64,000 nt of DNA from Paucimonas lemoignei (GTDB taxonomy: Bacteria; Pseudomonadota; Gammaproteobacteria; Pseudomonadales; Pseudomonadaceae): the NCBI GenBank assembly GCA_900475325.1, contig LS483371.1, positions 2,108,001 to 2,172,000 of the forward strand, written 5' to 3'. The notes under the pieces were generated by a model that did not search any database, was not told where the DNA came from, and saw nothing but the letters and a program-made list of their open reading frames with translations. Position numbers and translations under genes: made by a program. Positions 43,172 through 52,221 of this stretch are shown here, one piece after another (positions within the stretch are counted from its first letter, which is position 1; every line of letters begins with the position of its first letter).

Positions 43172-45166
43172 TCAACCTCTGCTCTGGAAGCGCTTGAGGA
43201 AGTCCAGCACCCGCGCCGGCACTTTATAACGGCGGCGGTTGATGATGATGCCGTCGACTTTCTTGAACGCGGTCTGCAGGGTCGAGAGGACGTTTTCCAG
43301 CATTGGCACGGTAGTTTTTTCGGCCTCGACCACCAATAGAATCAGGTCAGCTTCGCGCAGATGGGCGAAAGCATCCTCATTGGTGAAGATGCTTGACGCA
43401 TCGATCAGCAGAATCTCGCCGGGTGCCGCCGGGCCAAGACTATCGGTACGTACAGCATGGCCGTGCTCCACGAGCAGTTGCGCGAGGTTGTCGATCACAA
43501 AACTTACGCCTTCGCCTGCACGGGACGACGTAAAGCCCAGGGCGAGGCCTTTTTCTGCCACCTGGCGCAACGGCAACGTGCCATAAAGCCGATGCAGGCT
43601 CGCCGAGAACGCGGTGTTGTGAGTCCCCTGGGCGGTGTTGAGCTCCTGCAGACTGGTCCAGACCGGCACACCAAAGCGCGTCTCGATCTTGTCGCCGTCG
43701 TGGATGCGTTGATCCAACAGGTAGAAGAAATACAACGCCACCAGGCCGACGCCCAGGCTCAGCGGGAACGCCAGCAGCAACATCGCCAGGCTTTTGGGGA
43801 ATACGCGGCTGGGGTTGTAAGTGGCTTGCTCGATAATCGCGATGTTGCTGATCTGGCTGCGATCCAGCTCGCGGTCGATGCGGGCTTTTTCCAGGCTGCT
43901 GCTGTACAGCGCGAAGCTCTTCTCGCTGGCATCCAGTTCGCCTTGCAGGCGTGACATTTCCGGCTCTAGGTTCAACGCCAGTTGCCGGGCTTTTTCCCAC
44001 TGCTCCAATTGCAGGTTCTGCTGGGCCAGTTGCGTCAGCAGCCGTGCATAGCTGGCCTGCTGGTCAGCCAGTACGTTCTGCATACGATTGTAGATCGGGT
44101 TGGGGGTGATGCTTTCCGAACGCTGGATAGTCTCGTCCTGCTTGTTCAGCAATTTTTGCAGGTTGCTGATTTCTTCGTTGAGGGCGCGTACCGGCGGCGC
44201 GGAATCCTTGAAGGAACGCAGCAGTTCCTGACGCTCGACTTCCTTGCCATTGATGCGGTTCTGCAAATCCTGCCGATTGGGGTTCAGGCTCAATTCACGA
44301 CCGGCGCTGACGGTTTTCGATTGCTTGGCCAGTTGCTCCAACAGTTTGTCCAGGCCTGCCTTGGTGGACGCGATGGAACGCGTGGTGTTGTTGCGCTCGG
44401 TGGTCAGGTCGTTTAGGCCCTGGGACGTATCAGCGAGGCGTTGGGCGATGCTCACCGCGCCCAGTTGATTGAGGTAAGTCTGGATCTGCTTCTTGTAACT
44501 GAGAATCCGTGCCTGGGTGGCTTTGACTTCGGTTTCATAGAATTGATAAAGGCTCACGCGGCCCAGCACGCGGGTACGTTCCTGTTCGTACTGCTCGATC
44601 CAGGTTTCCAGCACCTGACGTGCCACGGCCGGGTCATTCCAGGAAAACGTCAGCTCCATGACCGTTGACCCCGGCTCATGGGAGACCTTGAAGTTTTTCC
44701 CGAGATCCTCGGCCAGGCGTTCTTCCGGGGAGCGTTTTTCCAACAGGCCCACCAGTTGCAAGCCGCCACGCAGGACATTGACCACTGAGCCCAGAGCGTC
44801 CTGGAAAATGGTCTTCACCTTGGCGAAAAAGCCTTCCTGCACGGGGGCGTTGGACAGTTCAGCGAGGTACTTTTCAGCGACGATGCGCATGATCGGCCGC
44901 CCGGTGAGCATGCGCTCTTCATCCAGAATCGGATCGCGTTGCGCGCTGGGGATCACAATCGCCTGGCGGTCGGCGAACTCGATGGGCACGGTGCTGCTGT
45001 CACGGCCTGGCTTGACCAGCAGCAGGGCCGTGGACTCATAACGGTTGGGGAGCAGGAAGGCACCCAGCACGATCACGATGAACGTCAGCAGGACAGTGAT
45101 TTTGACTTCGTGTTTGAAGATAAAAAACAGACGCAGCAGGTCGCGCAATGAACGGATATTGATCAT
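43172..45166 (-). CDS. pslE: PslE-like chain-length/co-polymerase protein with degenerate kinase fold
   Basis: Inner-membrane Wzz/Wzc-type protein of 664 residues that controls export and chain length with PslD. It has a membrane segment at about 23-40, a Wzz N-terminal domain to about 180, a long periplasmic coiled coil (about 205-440), and a second membrane segment at about 458-482. The C-terminal BY-kinase-like fold has a P-loop-like FTSSRAGEGVSF at 545-556, where Val554 replaces the usual Lys; LLIDASSIF is the Walker-B-like strand. No tyrosine cluster ends the protein. Kinase activity is therefore unlikely. Confidence 0.88.
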   Translation of the reverse strand: MINIRSLRDLLRLFFIFKHEVKITVLLTFIVIVLGAFLLPNRYESTALLLVKPGRDSSTVPIEFADRQAIVIPSAQRDPILDEERMLTGRPIMRIVAEKYLAELSNAPVQEGFFAKVKTIFQDALGSVVNVLRGGLQLVGLLEKRSPEERLAEDLGKNFKVSHEPGSTVMELTFSWNDPAVARQVLETWIEQYEQERTRVLGRVSLYQFYETEVKATQARILSYKKQIQTYLNQLGAVSIAQRLADTSQGLNDLTTERNNTTRSIASTKAGLDKLLEQLAKQSKTVSAGRELSLNPNRQDLQNRINGKEVERQELLRSFKDSAPPVRALNEEISNLQKLLNKQDETIQRSESITPNPIYNRMQNVLADQQASYARLLTQLAQQNLQLEQWEKARQLALNLEPEMSRLQGELDASEKSFALYSSSLEKARIDRELDRSQISNIAIIEQATYNPSRVFPKSLAMLLLAFPLSLGVGLVALYFFYLLDQRIHDGDKIETRFGVPVWTSLQELNTAQGTHNTAFSASLHRLYGTLPLRQVAEKGLALGFTSSRAGEGVSFVIDNLAQLLVEHGHAVRTDSLGPAAPGEILLIDASSIFTNEDAFAHLREADLILLVVEAEKTTVPMLENVLSTLQTAFKKVDGIIINRRRYKVPARVLDFLKRFQSRG

Positions 45167-45182
45167 GTCTTTTCCCTGACGA

Positions 45183-45983
45183 TTATTCTTGGCTGCGCAA
45201 GTTGTAGTTCACCCCGAAACCCAGCGACTTCGCGAAAGGAATCAGTTGGTTGAAATACAGATTCACACCGTCGGACTTGTCGCCCGCCGAGGATTTAGGC
45301 ACGAAGACCACGTCGCCGCGTTGCAGCAGGACCGGCGCGCGAGGGCCCGAACTGTCGGCCCAGAGCAGCTTGCTGTAGTCGAAGAAATAGGTCTTGTAGA
45401 GGCCGTTGTCATCCTGTCGCAGCAGAGCAACCAGGCTGGCATTGCCTTCGGGCGCAACTCCGCCCGCACCGACCACGGCCTGTACCAGGGTGGTGGCCAC
45501 GGTCACGGGCAGGGACACGGTATTGCGCACCGCGCCGCCGACGAACACGGTATTGCCGGGGGATTGCGAGATGTTGATGGTCATCGCGGTGTCGCGATAA
45601 ACGTCTTTGAGTTTGTCCTGCAACAGTGCGGTCAGCTGCGGCAAGGTCAGGCCTGTCGCCTGGACGGTGCCGATGTAGGGGTAGGTGAAGGTGCCATCGC
45701 TGAGGACCGGGAACAGGGTCAGCTCGTAAATCGAGTTGGCCGTGAAGGCGGAAATCGAAGGGGCTTCGCCGGTGTTGCGCACGATGCGCAAGGTGTCGCC
45801 GGGGCGCACCCGCTGCATCGGCGCAGGCTGACCCGCGAGGGCACGCCCGGCCGCCAGGCCTGCGTCGATTTCGGCATCATTGTCGGGGACCCCGACCCGC
45901 GCCGGTGTATTGCACGCACAGAGCAGCAGTGCGCACGTCGCGAGCAATATCTTCCTGATCAACCCCAAACTCCTGTCTCGCAT
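45183..45983 (-). CDS. pslD: PslD-like outer-membrane polysaccharide export lipoprotein
   Basis: Wza-type export protein of 266 residues. A lipoprotein signal ends in LLLCAC, with lipid attachment predicted at Cys24. The poly-export domain (VRPGDTLRIVRNTGEAPSISAF...FPVLSDGTFTYPYIGTVQATGLTL) and a SLBB-like part (VFVGGAVRNTVSLPVTVATTLVQAVVGAGG) follow. The start at 45983 (MRDRSLG) has a GGGAG ribosome site; the upstream extension to 46196 overlaps pslB and is rejected. The 178-base gap to pslB is where pslC sits in P. aeruginosa. Confidence 0.88.
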   Translation of the reverse strand: MRDRSLGLIRKILLATCALLLCACNTPARVGVPDNDAEIDAGLAAGRALAGQPAPMQRVRPGDTLRIVRNTGEAPSISAFTANSIYELTLFPVLSDGTFTYPYIGTVQATGLTLPQLTALLQDKLKDVYRDTAMTINISQSPGNTVFVGGAVRNTVSLPVTVATTLVQAVVGAGGVAPEGNASLVALLRQDDNGLYKTYFFDYSKLLWADSSGPRAPVLLQRGDVVFVPKSSAGDKSDGVNLYFNQLIPFAKSLGFGVNYNLRSQE

Positions 45984-46161
45984 GAACAACTCCCGTACGG
46001 GTAAAACATCATGTAGGCCGGTACTGCTTGCTGTAATTCTGGCGCTTGCGGTCGGTATAGCGTTTTTCGTGCCAATGTTCCGTGTCAGTTTTTGGTAAGT
46101 CGACAGGAGGGTCACAACGACCGGGCAGGCCCGGTGCAGACACCTCCAGCGATTGGCTTGA

Positions 46162-47619
46162 TCAGGCCTTGGTGGTTTCGGCAGGCACCCGGCCATAGAT
46201 ATCGGTAAAGCGCACGATGTCGTCTTCGCCCAGGTACTCGCCGCTCTGCACCTCGATCATCACCAGGTCGATCACTCCCGGATTGACCAGCCGATGGGTG
46301 TGGCCCGGCTTGATGAAGGTCGACTCGTTGGTGTCGAGCATGAATTCGCGCTCACCATTGGTGACCTGCGCCATGCCGCTGACGACGATCCAGTGTTCGC
46401 TGCGATGGTGGTGCATCTGCAGGGACAGCGATGCCTGCGGGCGGACCACGATGCGTTTGATCTTGAAGCGTTTGCCTTCCTCCAGCACGGTGTACGTGCC
46501 CCATGGACGGGTGACGGTACGGTGCAGGCGATAGGCATCGTGGCCCTGGCGCTTGAGTTCCTGGGCGATGAACTTCACGTCCTGGCTGCGCTTGCCATCG
46601 GCGATCAGCAAGGCGTCCGGGGTGTCGATGATGATCAGGTTGTCCAGGCCGACGCCCCCGACCAGCCGCTTGGGCGAGTCGATGTAGCAGTTGCTGACGT
46701 CGTGCAGCACCGTTTCTCCATTGCACTGGTTGCCGTTGTCGTCTGCGCCTGTCAATTCCCGCACGGCCTGCCACGAACCGATGTCGCTCCAGCCCAGGTT
46801 GCACGGCACCACGGCCACTTTCTGGGAGCGTTCCATCAACGCGTAATCGATGGAAATGTCCGGTGTGTTGGCGAACGACTGGCCGTCCAGCTCCAGTTGC
46901 AGTTCCTGATTGCCTTCTTTGGTCGAGCTTTGCGCCAGGCACGCTTTGACGGCGGCCAGCACTTCGGGCGCATGGGTCTCGAATTCCCGAAGCAGGGTAT
47001 CGGCTCGCATGCAGAACATGCCCGCGTTCCACAGGTGCAAACCGCCATCGACGTAGGCCTGGGCGGTTGTGGCATCCGGCTTCTCGACAAAGCGGGCCAC
47101 TTGATACGCCTGGTTGTTGAGCGACTGGCCCTTCTCGATGTAGCCAAAGCCGGTTTCTGGCTTGCCGGGCACGATGCCGAAGGTCACCATCCAGCCCTCG
47201 TCCGCCAGTTCACGGGCGCTTTGCACCGCCTGGGCAAAGGCCGGGCCGTTGGCAATGAGATGGTCGGCGGGGAGGATCAACAGTTGCGCGTCGTCGCCAT
47301 ACAGTTGCGCGACATGGAGCGCTGCCGCCGCCACCGCAGGTGCGGTATTGCGGCCGAAAGGCTCAAGGATAAAGTCCAGCTTGATGCGGCCCTTGTTGAG
47401 TTGGCGATAGTCATCAACGGTGCGGAAATACACTTCGCGGTTGGTCACGGTCAGCAAACGCTGTACATCGGGTAAGCCAACGGCGCGCATGAAGGTTTTT
47501 TGCAGCAGGCTTTCGCCATCGGGAAGGCGCATGAACGGCTTGGGCACGGCCTCGCGCGAGACTGGCCAGAGTCGGGTGCCGGCACCGCCGGCAATAATGC
47601 AAGGGATGAGGATGCTCAT
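46162..47619 (-). CDS. pslB: Mannose-1-phosphate guanylyltransferase / mannose-6-phosphate isomerase (PslB)
   Basis: Bifunctional type II enzyme of 485 residues making GDP-mannose precursors. The N-terminal pyrophosphorylase domain shows the signature GGAGTRLWPVSREAVPKPFM and LVEKPDAT-type strand (ARFVEKPDA). The C-terminal cupin phosphomannose isomerase part is at about 350-480 (VTRPWGTYTVLEEGKRFKIK, QMHHHRSEHWIVVSGMAQV, HRLVNPG). ATG 47619 shares a base with the pslA stop (TGATG). GDP-mannose supply implies a mannose-containing polymer. Confidence 0.93.
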   Translation of the reverse strand: MSILIPCIIAGGAGTRLWPVSREAVPKPFMRLPDGESLLQKTFMRAVGLPDVQRLLTVTNREVYFRTVDDYRQLNKGRIKLDFILEPFGRNTAPAVAAAALHVAQLYGDDAQLLILPADHLIANGPAFAQAVQSARELADEGWMVTFGIVPGKPETGFGYIEKGQSLNNQAYQVARFVEKPDATTAQAYVDGGLHLWNAGMFCMRADTLLREFETHAPEVLAAVKACLAQSSTKEGNQELQLELDGQSFANTPDISIDYALMERSQKVAVVPCNLGWSDIGSWQAVRELTGADDNGNQCNGETVLHDVSNCYIDSPKRLVGGVGLDNLIIIDTPDALLIADGKRSQDVKFIAQELKRQGHDAYRLHRTVTRPWGTYTVLEEGKRFKIKRIVVRPQASLSLQMHHHRSEHWIVVSGMAQVTNGEREFMLDTNESTFIKPGHTHRLVNPGVIDLVMIEVQSGEYLGEDDIVRFTDIYGRVPAETTKA

Positions 47620-49055
47620 CAATAAGCCTCACGAGTAAAGAGCACTGCCGGAACAGTGCGCAGAAGGATGTAGATATCGAACCAGACGGACCAGTTTTCG
47701 ATGTACTCAAGATCGAACTCCACACGCTTCTCGATCTTTTCTACGGTGTCTGTCTCACCACGATAGCCATTGATCTGCGCCAGACCGGTAATGCCCGGTT
47801 TGACCCTGTGGCGTGACGTGTACTCCTTCACCGCTTGCTCAAAGAGAATGCCGGCCGCCTTGGTGGCGGTTGCATGGGGGCGCGGACCCACCATGGACAT
47901 GGTGCCTGCCAATACGTTGAACAACTGCGGCAGCTCGTCCAGGCTGGTCTTGCGAATGAAACGTCCAACCCGGGTAACTCTGGCATCCCCCCGGGTGGTT
48001 TGATTTTCCGCCGTGGCATCGGCCTGGTGGTGATGCATCGAGCGGAATTTGCAGACCTTGATCATGCGGTTGTTATAGCCATAGCGGTTCTGCCAGAAAA
48101 ACACCGGGCCTGAGGAGTCCAGCTTGATGGCGATGGCCGTGCACAGCATCACCGGCGACAACAGCAGCAGCGCCAGGACTGACAGCAACATGTCTTCAGC
48201 GCGCTTGAAAAACGGCGACCAACCGGCAAGCGGCACATCGGAAGCGTTGAACATGGGCAGGCTGGCGACTTCGGTGATTCGGTTGTGAGCGTGGCGGAAG
48301 GCGATCATGTCCGGCACCAGCAGGACATTGACCGGGTATCTGCGCAGTTCGCGGATGATGTAATCCATGCGGTTTTCAGCAGACCAGGGCAGGGCGACCA
48401 GCACCTGAGTGACTTTCTCCTCGCGGATCAGGCGCTCCAGGTCATTGCTGTTGCCCAGCAGTGGCAGCCCGGCCATGGTTTTGGGCAGGCGTCCGATGCG
48501 GTCGTCGATAAAACCGGAGACGCCAGAGCGAATGTCCTGGTTTTCCTGCAGGTATTCCGCCAGCCGTTGACCATTTTCAGTGGCGCCCAGGATCACCGCA
48601 TTCTGCAGAAAGAAGCCCTTGTGCATCAGGTGCTTGAACATCACCAGCATGAACAGCCGCTCGATGCAGAACATCGCGAGGCTCGCGATGTACCAGATCA
48701 CCAGTTGTTCGTGGGAGATGTAGTCCAGGAAATTCAGGCTCTGATGGACAAACAGCAGCAGGCAGAAGGCCCCGGACCAGGCGAGGATGATCAGGCGAAA
48801 GCGCAAGGCGTTGCTGAACAGTACTTCCGAATAGACCCCTAAGGCCTGGAAGATCAACACACTGATGAGTGCGAAAAACAGCAGGACGCCAAAGTAGGTC
48901 TGCGGCACATCGCTAAGATTGCCGTCGGCGAACAGGAGGATGATCAGCCCTGGCAGGATGCAGGTCAGCCCGTGTATCAGGCGCACTCCAAACAGGAAGT
49001 ACTCAATCAGGCTGCTCCGGGTCTGCAGTAGGCTGTCAACAGGCTGCAATCGCAT
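47619..49055 (-). CDS. pslA: PslA-like undecaprenyl-phosphate sugar phosphotransferase
   Basis: Polyprenyl-phosphate hexose-1-phosphate transferase of 478 residues that starts polysaccharide assembly on the lipid carrier. Four to five membrane helices are in the first 130 residues, then a Rossmann-like CoA-binding domain ([18 protein letters not shown]). A further membrane segment ([25 protein letters not shown]) precedes the catalytic bacterial sugar-transferase domain with [41 protein letters not shown] and the C-terminal [21 protein letters not shown]. It is the first gene of the operon, preceded by a GTGAGG ribosome site. Confidence 0.94.
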   Translation of the reverse strand: MRLQPVDSLLQTRSSLIEYFLFGVRLIHGLTCILPGLIILLFADGNLSDVPQTYFGVLLFFALISVLIFQALGVYSEVLFSNALRFRLIILAWSGAFCLLLFVHQSLNFLDYISHEQLVIWYIASLAMFCIERLFMLVMFKHLMHKGFFLQNAVILGATENGQRLAEYLQENQDIRSGVSGFIDDRIGRLPKTMAGLPLLGNSNDLERLIREEKVTQVLVALPWSAENRMDYIIRELRRYPVNVLLVPDMIAFRHAHNRITEVASLPMFNASDVPLAGWSPFFKRAEDMLLSVLALLLLSPVMLCTAIAIKLDSSGPVFFWQNRYGYNNRMIKVCKFRSMHHHQADATAENQTTRGDARVTRVGRFIRKTSLDELPQLFNVLAGTMSMVGPRPHATATKAAGILFEQAVKEYTSRHRVKPGITGLAQINGYRGETDTVEKIEKRVEFDLEYIENWSVWFDIYILLRTVPAVLFTREAY

Positions 49056-49504
49056 TTACTACCTCACTTCGTCGGTCCATGACTGCTTGACTGCGGTCCA
49101 CGATAATTCGAGGCGCTTCACTCTTATAGTCAATAAAACATCTGTTTATGGAATTTATTTTGCAAATGCCAATAATTTGGCGTGCTGCTGGTTTCTTTCA
49201 CGAAATACCTATTTGGATAGATAAATAGGCTTAATGCCTTAGATGTGTAGGGTTTTTCGCTAATTAACGTAGGAATGCCCCTCAAATGAATGACGAGGTG
49301 GAGTAAAGCTCAAGACTTAAATACTGTCGCGCTTCTTATTCCTGTTTTCCCCGACACGGGCTCTGCCCTGCAGCTCCTGTTACTTTCTCGGCTAATGTTG
49401 GCGGGGGATTAGCGCAATTTTGCCTTTGTAAAAAAATATTTGATTGCAATGGGTTTTTTTCTGCTGGCAGGGGTCACATCTATCGAATCACTGGGGAAGC
49501 AGCA
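49056..49504 (-). promoter_or_regulatory. Psl-like operon control region (A/T-rich, no gene)
   Basis: No convincing gene lies in these 449 bases, and the stretch is visibly A/T-rich. About 74 bases before the pslA ATG, GTCAATAAA at 49129-49137 matches the first nine bases of the FleQ box GTCAATAAATTGAC (10 of 14 overall, my count). On the transcribed strand the leader carries two TGGACCG repeats (one in ATGGACC) that look like ANGGA-type RsmA contacts. Both are weak candidates, considered because FleQ and RsmA control psl in P. aeruginosa. Confidence 0.35.
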
Positions 49505-50428
49505 ATGACCGGAGTCGCAGCAATGACACAACGAGCAATTCTGATTCTGCACGGCAAGCAGGCACTCAACGAAGAAGTGCGCGAAGCCGTTGCCAGAAAG
49601 CGCAGCGAAGGCTGGGAGCTGGAGGTGCGCGTGACCTGGGAAGGCGGCGACGCACAGCGGCTGGTCAGCGAAGCGCTGGCGGCCGGGCACACGCAGATCA
49701 TTGCCGGAGGGGGCGACGGAACCGTTCGTGATATTGCCGAGGCTTTGGCTCTGGCCAGCACTGACGCGCAGTTGACGATCATGCCGCTGGGCACCGCCAA
49801 CGATTTTGCGAGGGCTGCGGGTGTGCCGCTTGAGCCTGACGCCGCGCTGGATCTGCTCGATGTGCCCTCACGGCCGGTGGACCTCGGTGAGGTCAATGGC
49901 AAGATTTTCCTGAACATGGCCACCGGTGGTTTCGGCAGCCAGGTCACGGCCAACACTTCAGAGGACTTGAAAAAGGTCCTGGGTGGCGCTGCGTATCTGT
50001 TCACCGGTTTGTCGCGGTTCAGTGAGCTGAGCGCGGTCCATGGTGAGTTGACCGGGCCGGATTTCCACTGGAGCGGCGATCTGCTGGCACTGGGCATCGG
50101 CAATGGTCGGCAGGCCGGTGGTGGTCATGTGCTGTGCCCTTCGGCCTTGGCAGACGACGGGCTGCTGGATATCAGCATCCTGCCGGCACCTCAGGAACTG
50201 GTCGGTACGCTGCGCAGCCTGCTCGAAGGCGGTCTTGGCATCGACAACATGTTCATTCGCGCGCGCCTGCCGTGGATAGAACTCAAATCGACTCAGGGGC
50301 TGGACATCAACCTGGATGGCGAACCTCTGTCGGGAGAGAACCTGCGTTTTTCCGCACGACCTGCCGCGTTGAATGTTCATCTGCCAAGCGACTCCCCTCT
50401 GTTTACCGAGGCGCCGCGTATTGGCTGA
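49505..50428 (+). CDS. yegS: YegS-type lipid kinase
   Basis: Diacylglycerol-kinase-fold lipid kinase, about 307 residues, resembling E. coli YegS throughout: LILHGKQALNEEVREAV, VRVTWEGGDAQRLV, IIAGGGDGTVRDIAEAL (nucleotide loop GGGDGT at 68-73), IMPLGTANDFARAAGVPL, NMATGGFGSQVT, GIGNGRQAGGGHVLCP, NLDGEPLSGENL. It phosphorylates a membrane lipid such as phosphatidylglycerol. Two starts are possible, 49505 and 49523, because GCAGCAATGAC is repeated; 49505 has the closer GGGGAAG ribosome site. The 3' end overlaps the convergent gene by 26 bases. Confidence 0.93.
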   Translation: MTGVAAMTQRAILILHGKQALNEEVREAVARKRSEGWELEVRVTWEGGDAQRLVSEALAAGHTQIIAGGGDGTVRDIAEALALASTDAQLTIMPLGTANDFARAAGVPLEPDAALDLLDVPSRPVDLGEVNGKIFLNMATGGFGSQVTANTSEDLKKVLGGAAYLFTGLSRFSELSAVHGELTGPDFHWSGDLLALGIGNGRQAGGGHVLCPSALADDGLLDISILPAPQELVGTLRSLLEGGLGIDNMFIRARLPWIELKSTQGLDINLDGEPLSGENLRFSARPAALNVHLPSDSPLFTEAPRIG

Positions 50429-50891
50429 CGGCTATGCTGTCGGCCGCGTCGCAGTGGGGAATGTGTTTCTCGCCGTCCACCCGTGAGGCACGTGACTGGC
50501 AGCTGAGGGCTACCTTGCCCAGCAACTCACGTTGCTCGGCCTGATCCAGCGGTAATTGGCCGGTACCCGGGTCGATCAGTTCCAGATGCCAGGCCAGCAG
50601 CGTCAGGCATTCACCCACCAACGTCTGGGTCTCGCTGCTCAGCGGGTTGTCAACGCAAGCAGGTGCGAGCAAGCGCCACAGTTCCCGGCAAAGCCCGGCG
50701 CTGCAATCAATCTGTGCCCGGCGGGCTTTGTCAGCCAGCCTCGACAGGCTGTCGAGCAGGCCGTCCAGTGCATCAGTGTCATCGGCGATCAACGCCAAGT
50801 GCGCCAGGCATTCCTGACACCTGGCCAGCAGTAACGGGGCCTCGGCGATGAAGTCCGGGTGCGTTGTCGGCCAGTCTGTACCGTTGAGCAT
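50403..50891 (-). CDS. Hypothetical helical protein, 162 aa
   Basis: Unrecognised soluble protein. It is almost entirely helical by composition (EAPLLLARCQECLAHLALIADDTDALDGLLDSLSRLADKARRAQ) and rich in Leu, Ala and Cys, without a clear active-site motif; the C-terminal 30 residues look disordered. It could be a four-helix phosphotransfer-like fold, but no HxxK-type motif is seen. ATG 50891 has a GGAGAG ribosome site. The gene is convergent and overlapping with the lipid kinase gene and divergent from cheV. Confidence 0.65.
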   Translation of the reverse strand: MLNGTDWPTTHPDFIAEAPLLLARCQECLAHLALIADDTDALDGLLDSLSRLADKARRAQIDCSAGLCRELWRLLAPACVDNPLSSETQTLVGECLTLLAWHLELIDPGTGQLPLDQAEQRELLGKVALSCQSRASRVDGEKHIPHCDAADSIAVSQYAAPR

Positions 50892-51142
50892 GCTTTCTCT
50901 CCATCACATCATGGATAACGAGCGGGGTCCGCTTGGGCCTTGAACGTTAATGTGTAGCCGAAGAGAAAATCTGTAGGGCGCTTCTGAAAATGCGGGAAAT
51001 GCGGACAACACGGTCCTTGTAGGCGCTGGCGAACACCAGGAAACGGTATTTCAACCCGCCGGGCTGAATCATGTTGATAAGCGCTGAGTCGAGTGTGATG
51101 CTAATGCGCCACTAATGTCGTCGCGCGGCATTTCATAACAAT

Positions 51143-51169
51143 TAAGGTCCTGCCCGTTTCAGCCGATAA
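51143..51169 (+). promoter_or_regulatory. FliA (sigma-28) type promoter for cheV
   Basis: TAAGGTCC-N11-GCCGATAA has the exact flagellar -10 box GCCGATAA and a partial -35 (consensus TAAAGTTT) at the standard 11-base spacing. It lies 43 bases before the cheV ATG, which supports control together with motility genes. Apart from this, the 321-base gap 50892-51212 shows nothing I recognise. Confidence 0.7.
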
Positions 51170-51212
51170 CGTCTTGGCAGACCCACTGTGACCCACGCTT
51201 CTGGAGCTATAA

Positions 51213-52142
51213 ATGGCTGGCATTCTCGACTCGGTAGATCAACGCACACAATTGGTGGGCGAGAACCGCCTTGAAATTCTCATGTTTCGCCTGGCGGGCC
51301 GACAGCTATTTGCGATCAACGTGTTCAAGGTCCAGGAGGTGCTGCAACTGCCGAAACTGACCCTGATGCCTCAGCGTCACTCGTTCGTTTGTGGTGTGGT
51401 CAACCTGCGCGGCCAGACGCTGCCGGTGATCGACCTGTCCCAGGCCATTGGCATGCGCCCTTTGGTGCCAGGCCCTAACAGCACCATTATCGTCACTGAA
51501 TACAACCGCTCGGTTCAGGCGTTCCTGGTGGGTGGCGTGGACCGCATCGTCAACATGAACTGGGACGCGATCATGCCGCCTCCGGCCAGCGCCGGTCGTC
51601 AGCATTACCTGACCGCGATCAGCAAGGTTGACGACCAGTTGGTAGAAGTCATCGACGTCGAAAAAGTGCTCGCCGAAATCGTGCCGTACAACGCCAAGGT
51701 CTCCACCGAGAAGCTGGAAGATCCATTGCTTGCAGGCGCTGTCGGCCGTGAGGTTCTGTTGGTCGACGACTCCAAGGTTGCACTGAGCCAGTTGCGCGAC
51801 ACCCTGTCGCAACTCGGCCTCAAGCTCCACGTGGCCAGCGATGGCCTGAAGGCGCTGAACATGCTCAAGGCCTGGGCCGATGCTGGCAATGTCATGACCG
51901 ACAAGCTGCTCATGGTCTTCACCGACGCCGAAATGCCGGAAATGGACGGTTATCGTCTGACCACAGAGATCCGCAATGACCCGCGTCTGCGCGAGTTGTA
52001 TGTGGTGCTGCACACCTCACTGTCTGGCAGCTTCAACGAATCCATGGTCAAGAAGGTCGGTTGCGACAACTTCCTCTCCAAGTTCCAGCCAGACAAGCTG
52101 GTGGATATGGTGCGTGAGCGCTTGATGATGGTTCAGGGCTGA
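51213..52142 (+). CDS. cheV: Chemotaxis coupling/response-regulator protein CheV
   Basis: 309-residue fusion of a CheW coupling domain (about 18-158: NRLEILMFRLAGRQLFAINVFKVQEVLQ, GVVNLRGQTLPVIDLSQAIG) and a receiver domain (about 178-305: EVLLVDDSKVALSQLRDTLSQ). The predicted phospho-acceptor is Asp238 in VFTDAEMPEMDGY. CheV links chemoreceptors to CheA and may act as a phosphate sink. The gene stands alone behind the FliA-type promoter. Confidence 0.95.
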   Translation: MAGILDSVDQRTQLVGENRLEILMFRLAGRQLFAINVFKVQEVLQLPKLTLMPQRHSFVCGVVNLRGQTLPVIDLSQAIGMRPLVPGPNSTIIVTEYNRSVQAFLVGGVDRIVNMNWDAIMPPPASAGRQHYLTAISKVDDQLVEVIDVEKVLAEIVPYNAKVSTEKLEDPLLAGAVGREVLLVDDSKVALSQLRDTLSQLGLKLHVASDGLKALNMLKAWADAGNVMTDKLLMVFTDAEMPEMDGYRLTTEIRNDPRLRELYVVLHTSLSGSFNESMVKKVGCDNFLSKFQPDKLVDMVRERLMMVQG

Positions 52143-52161
52143 TTCGCACCCTGTAGCGTGA

Positions 52162-52212
52162 CTTGTCTGGCGGACGATCGTATAAGCTAGCGCTTTACCT
52201 TCGCCAGACAAG
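52162..52212 (+). promoter_or_regulatory. 11-base inverted repeat whose right arm overlaps a ribosome site
   Basis: CTTGTCTGGCG at 52162-52172 pairs perfectly with CGCCAGACAAG at 52202-52212, 29 bases apart. The right arm supplies the AAG of the AAGGA ribosome site of the MOSC gene (ATG 52222), and a TATAAG box lies between the arms. It could be an operator around a promoter, or a hairpin hiding the ribosome site. There is no T-run, so a simple terminator is unlikely. Confidence 0.4.
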
Positions 52213-52221
52213 GATCAGGCC

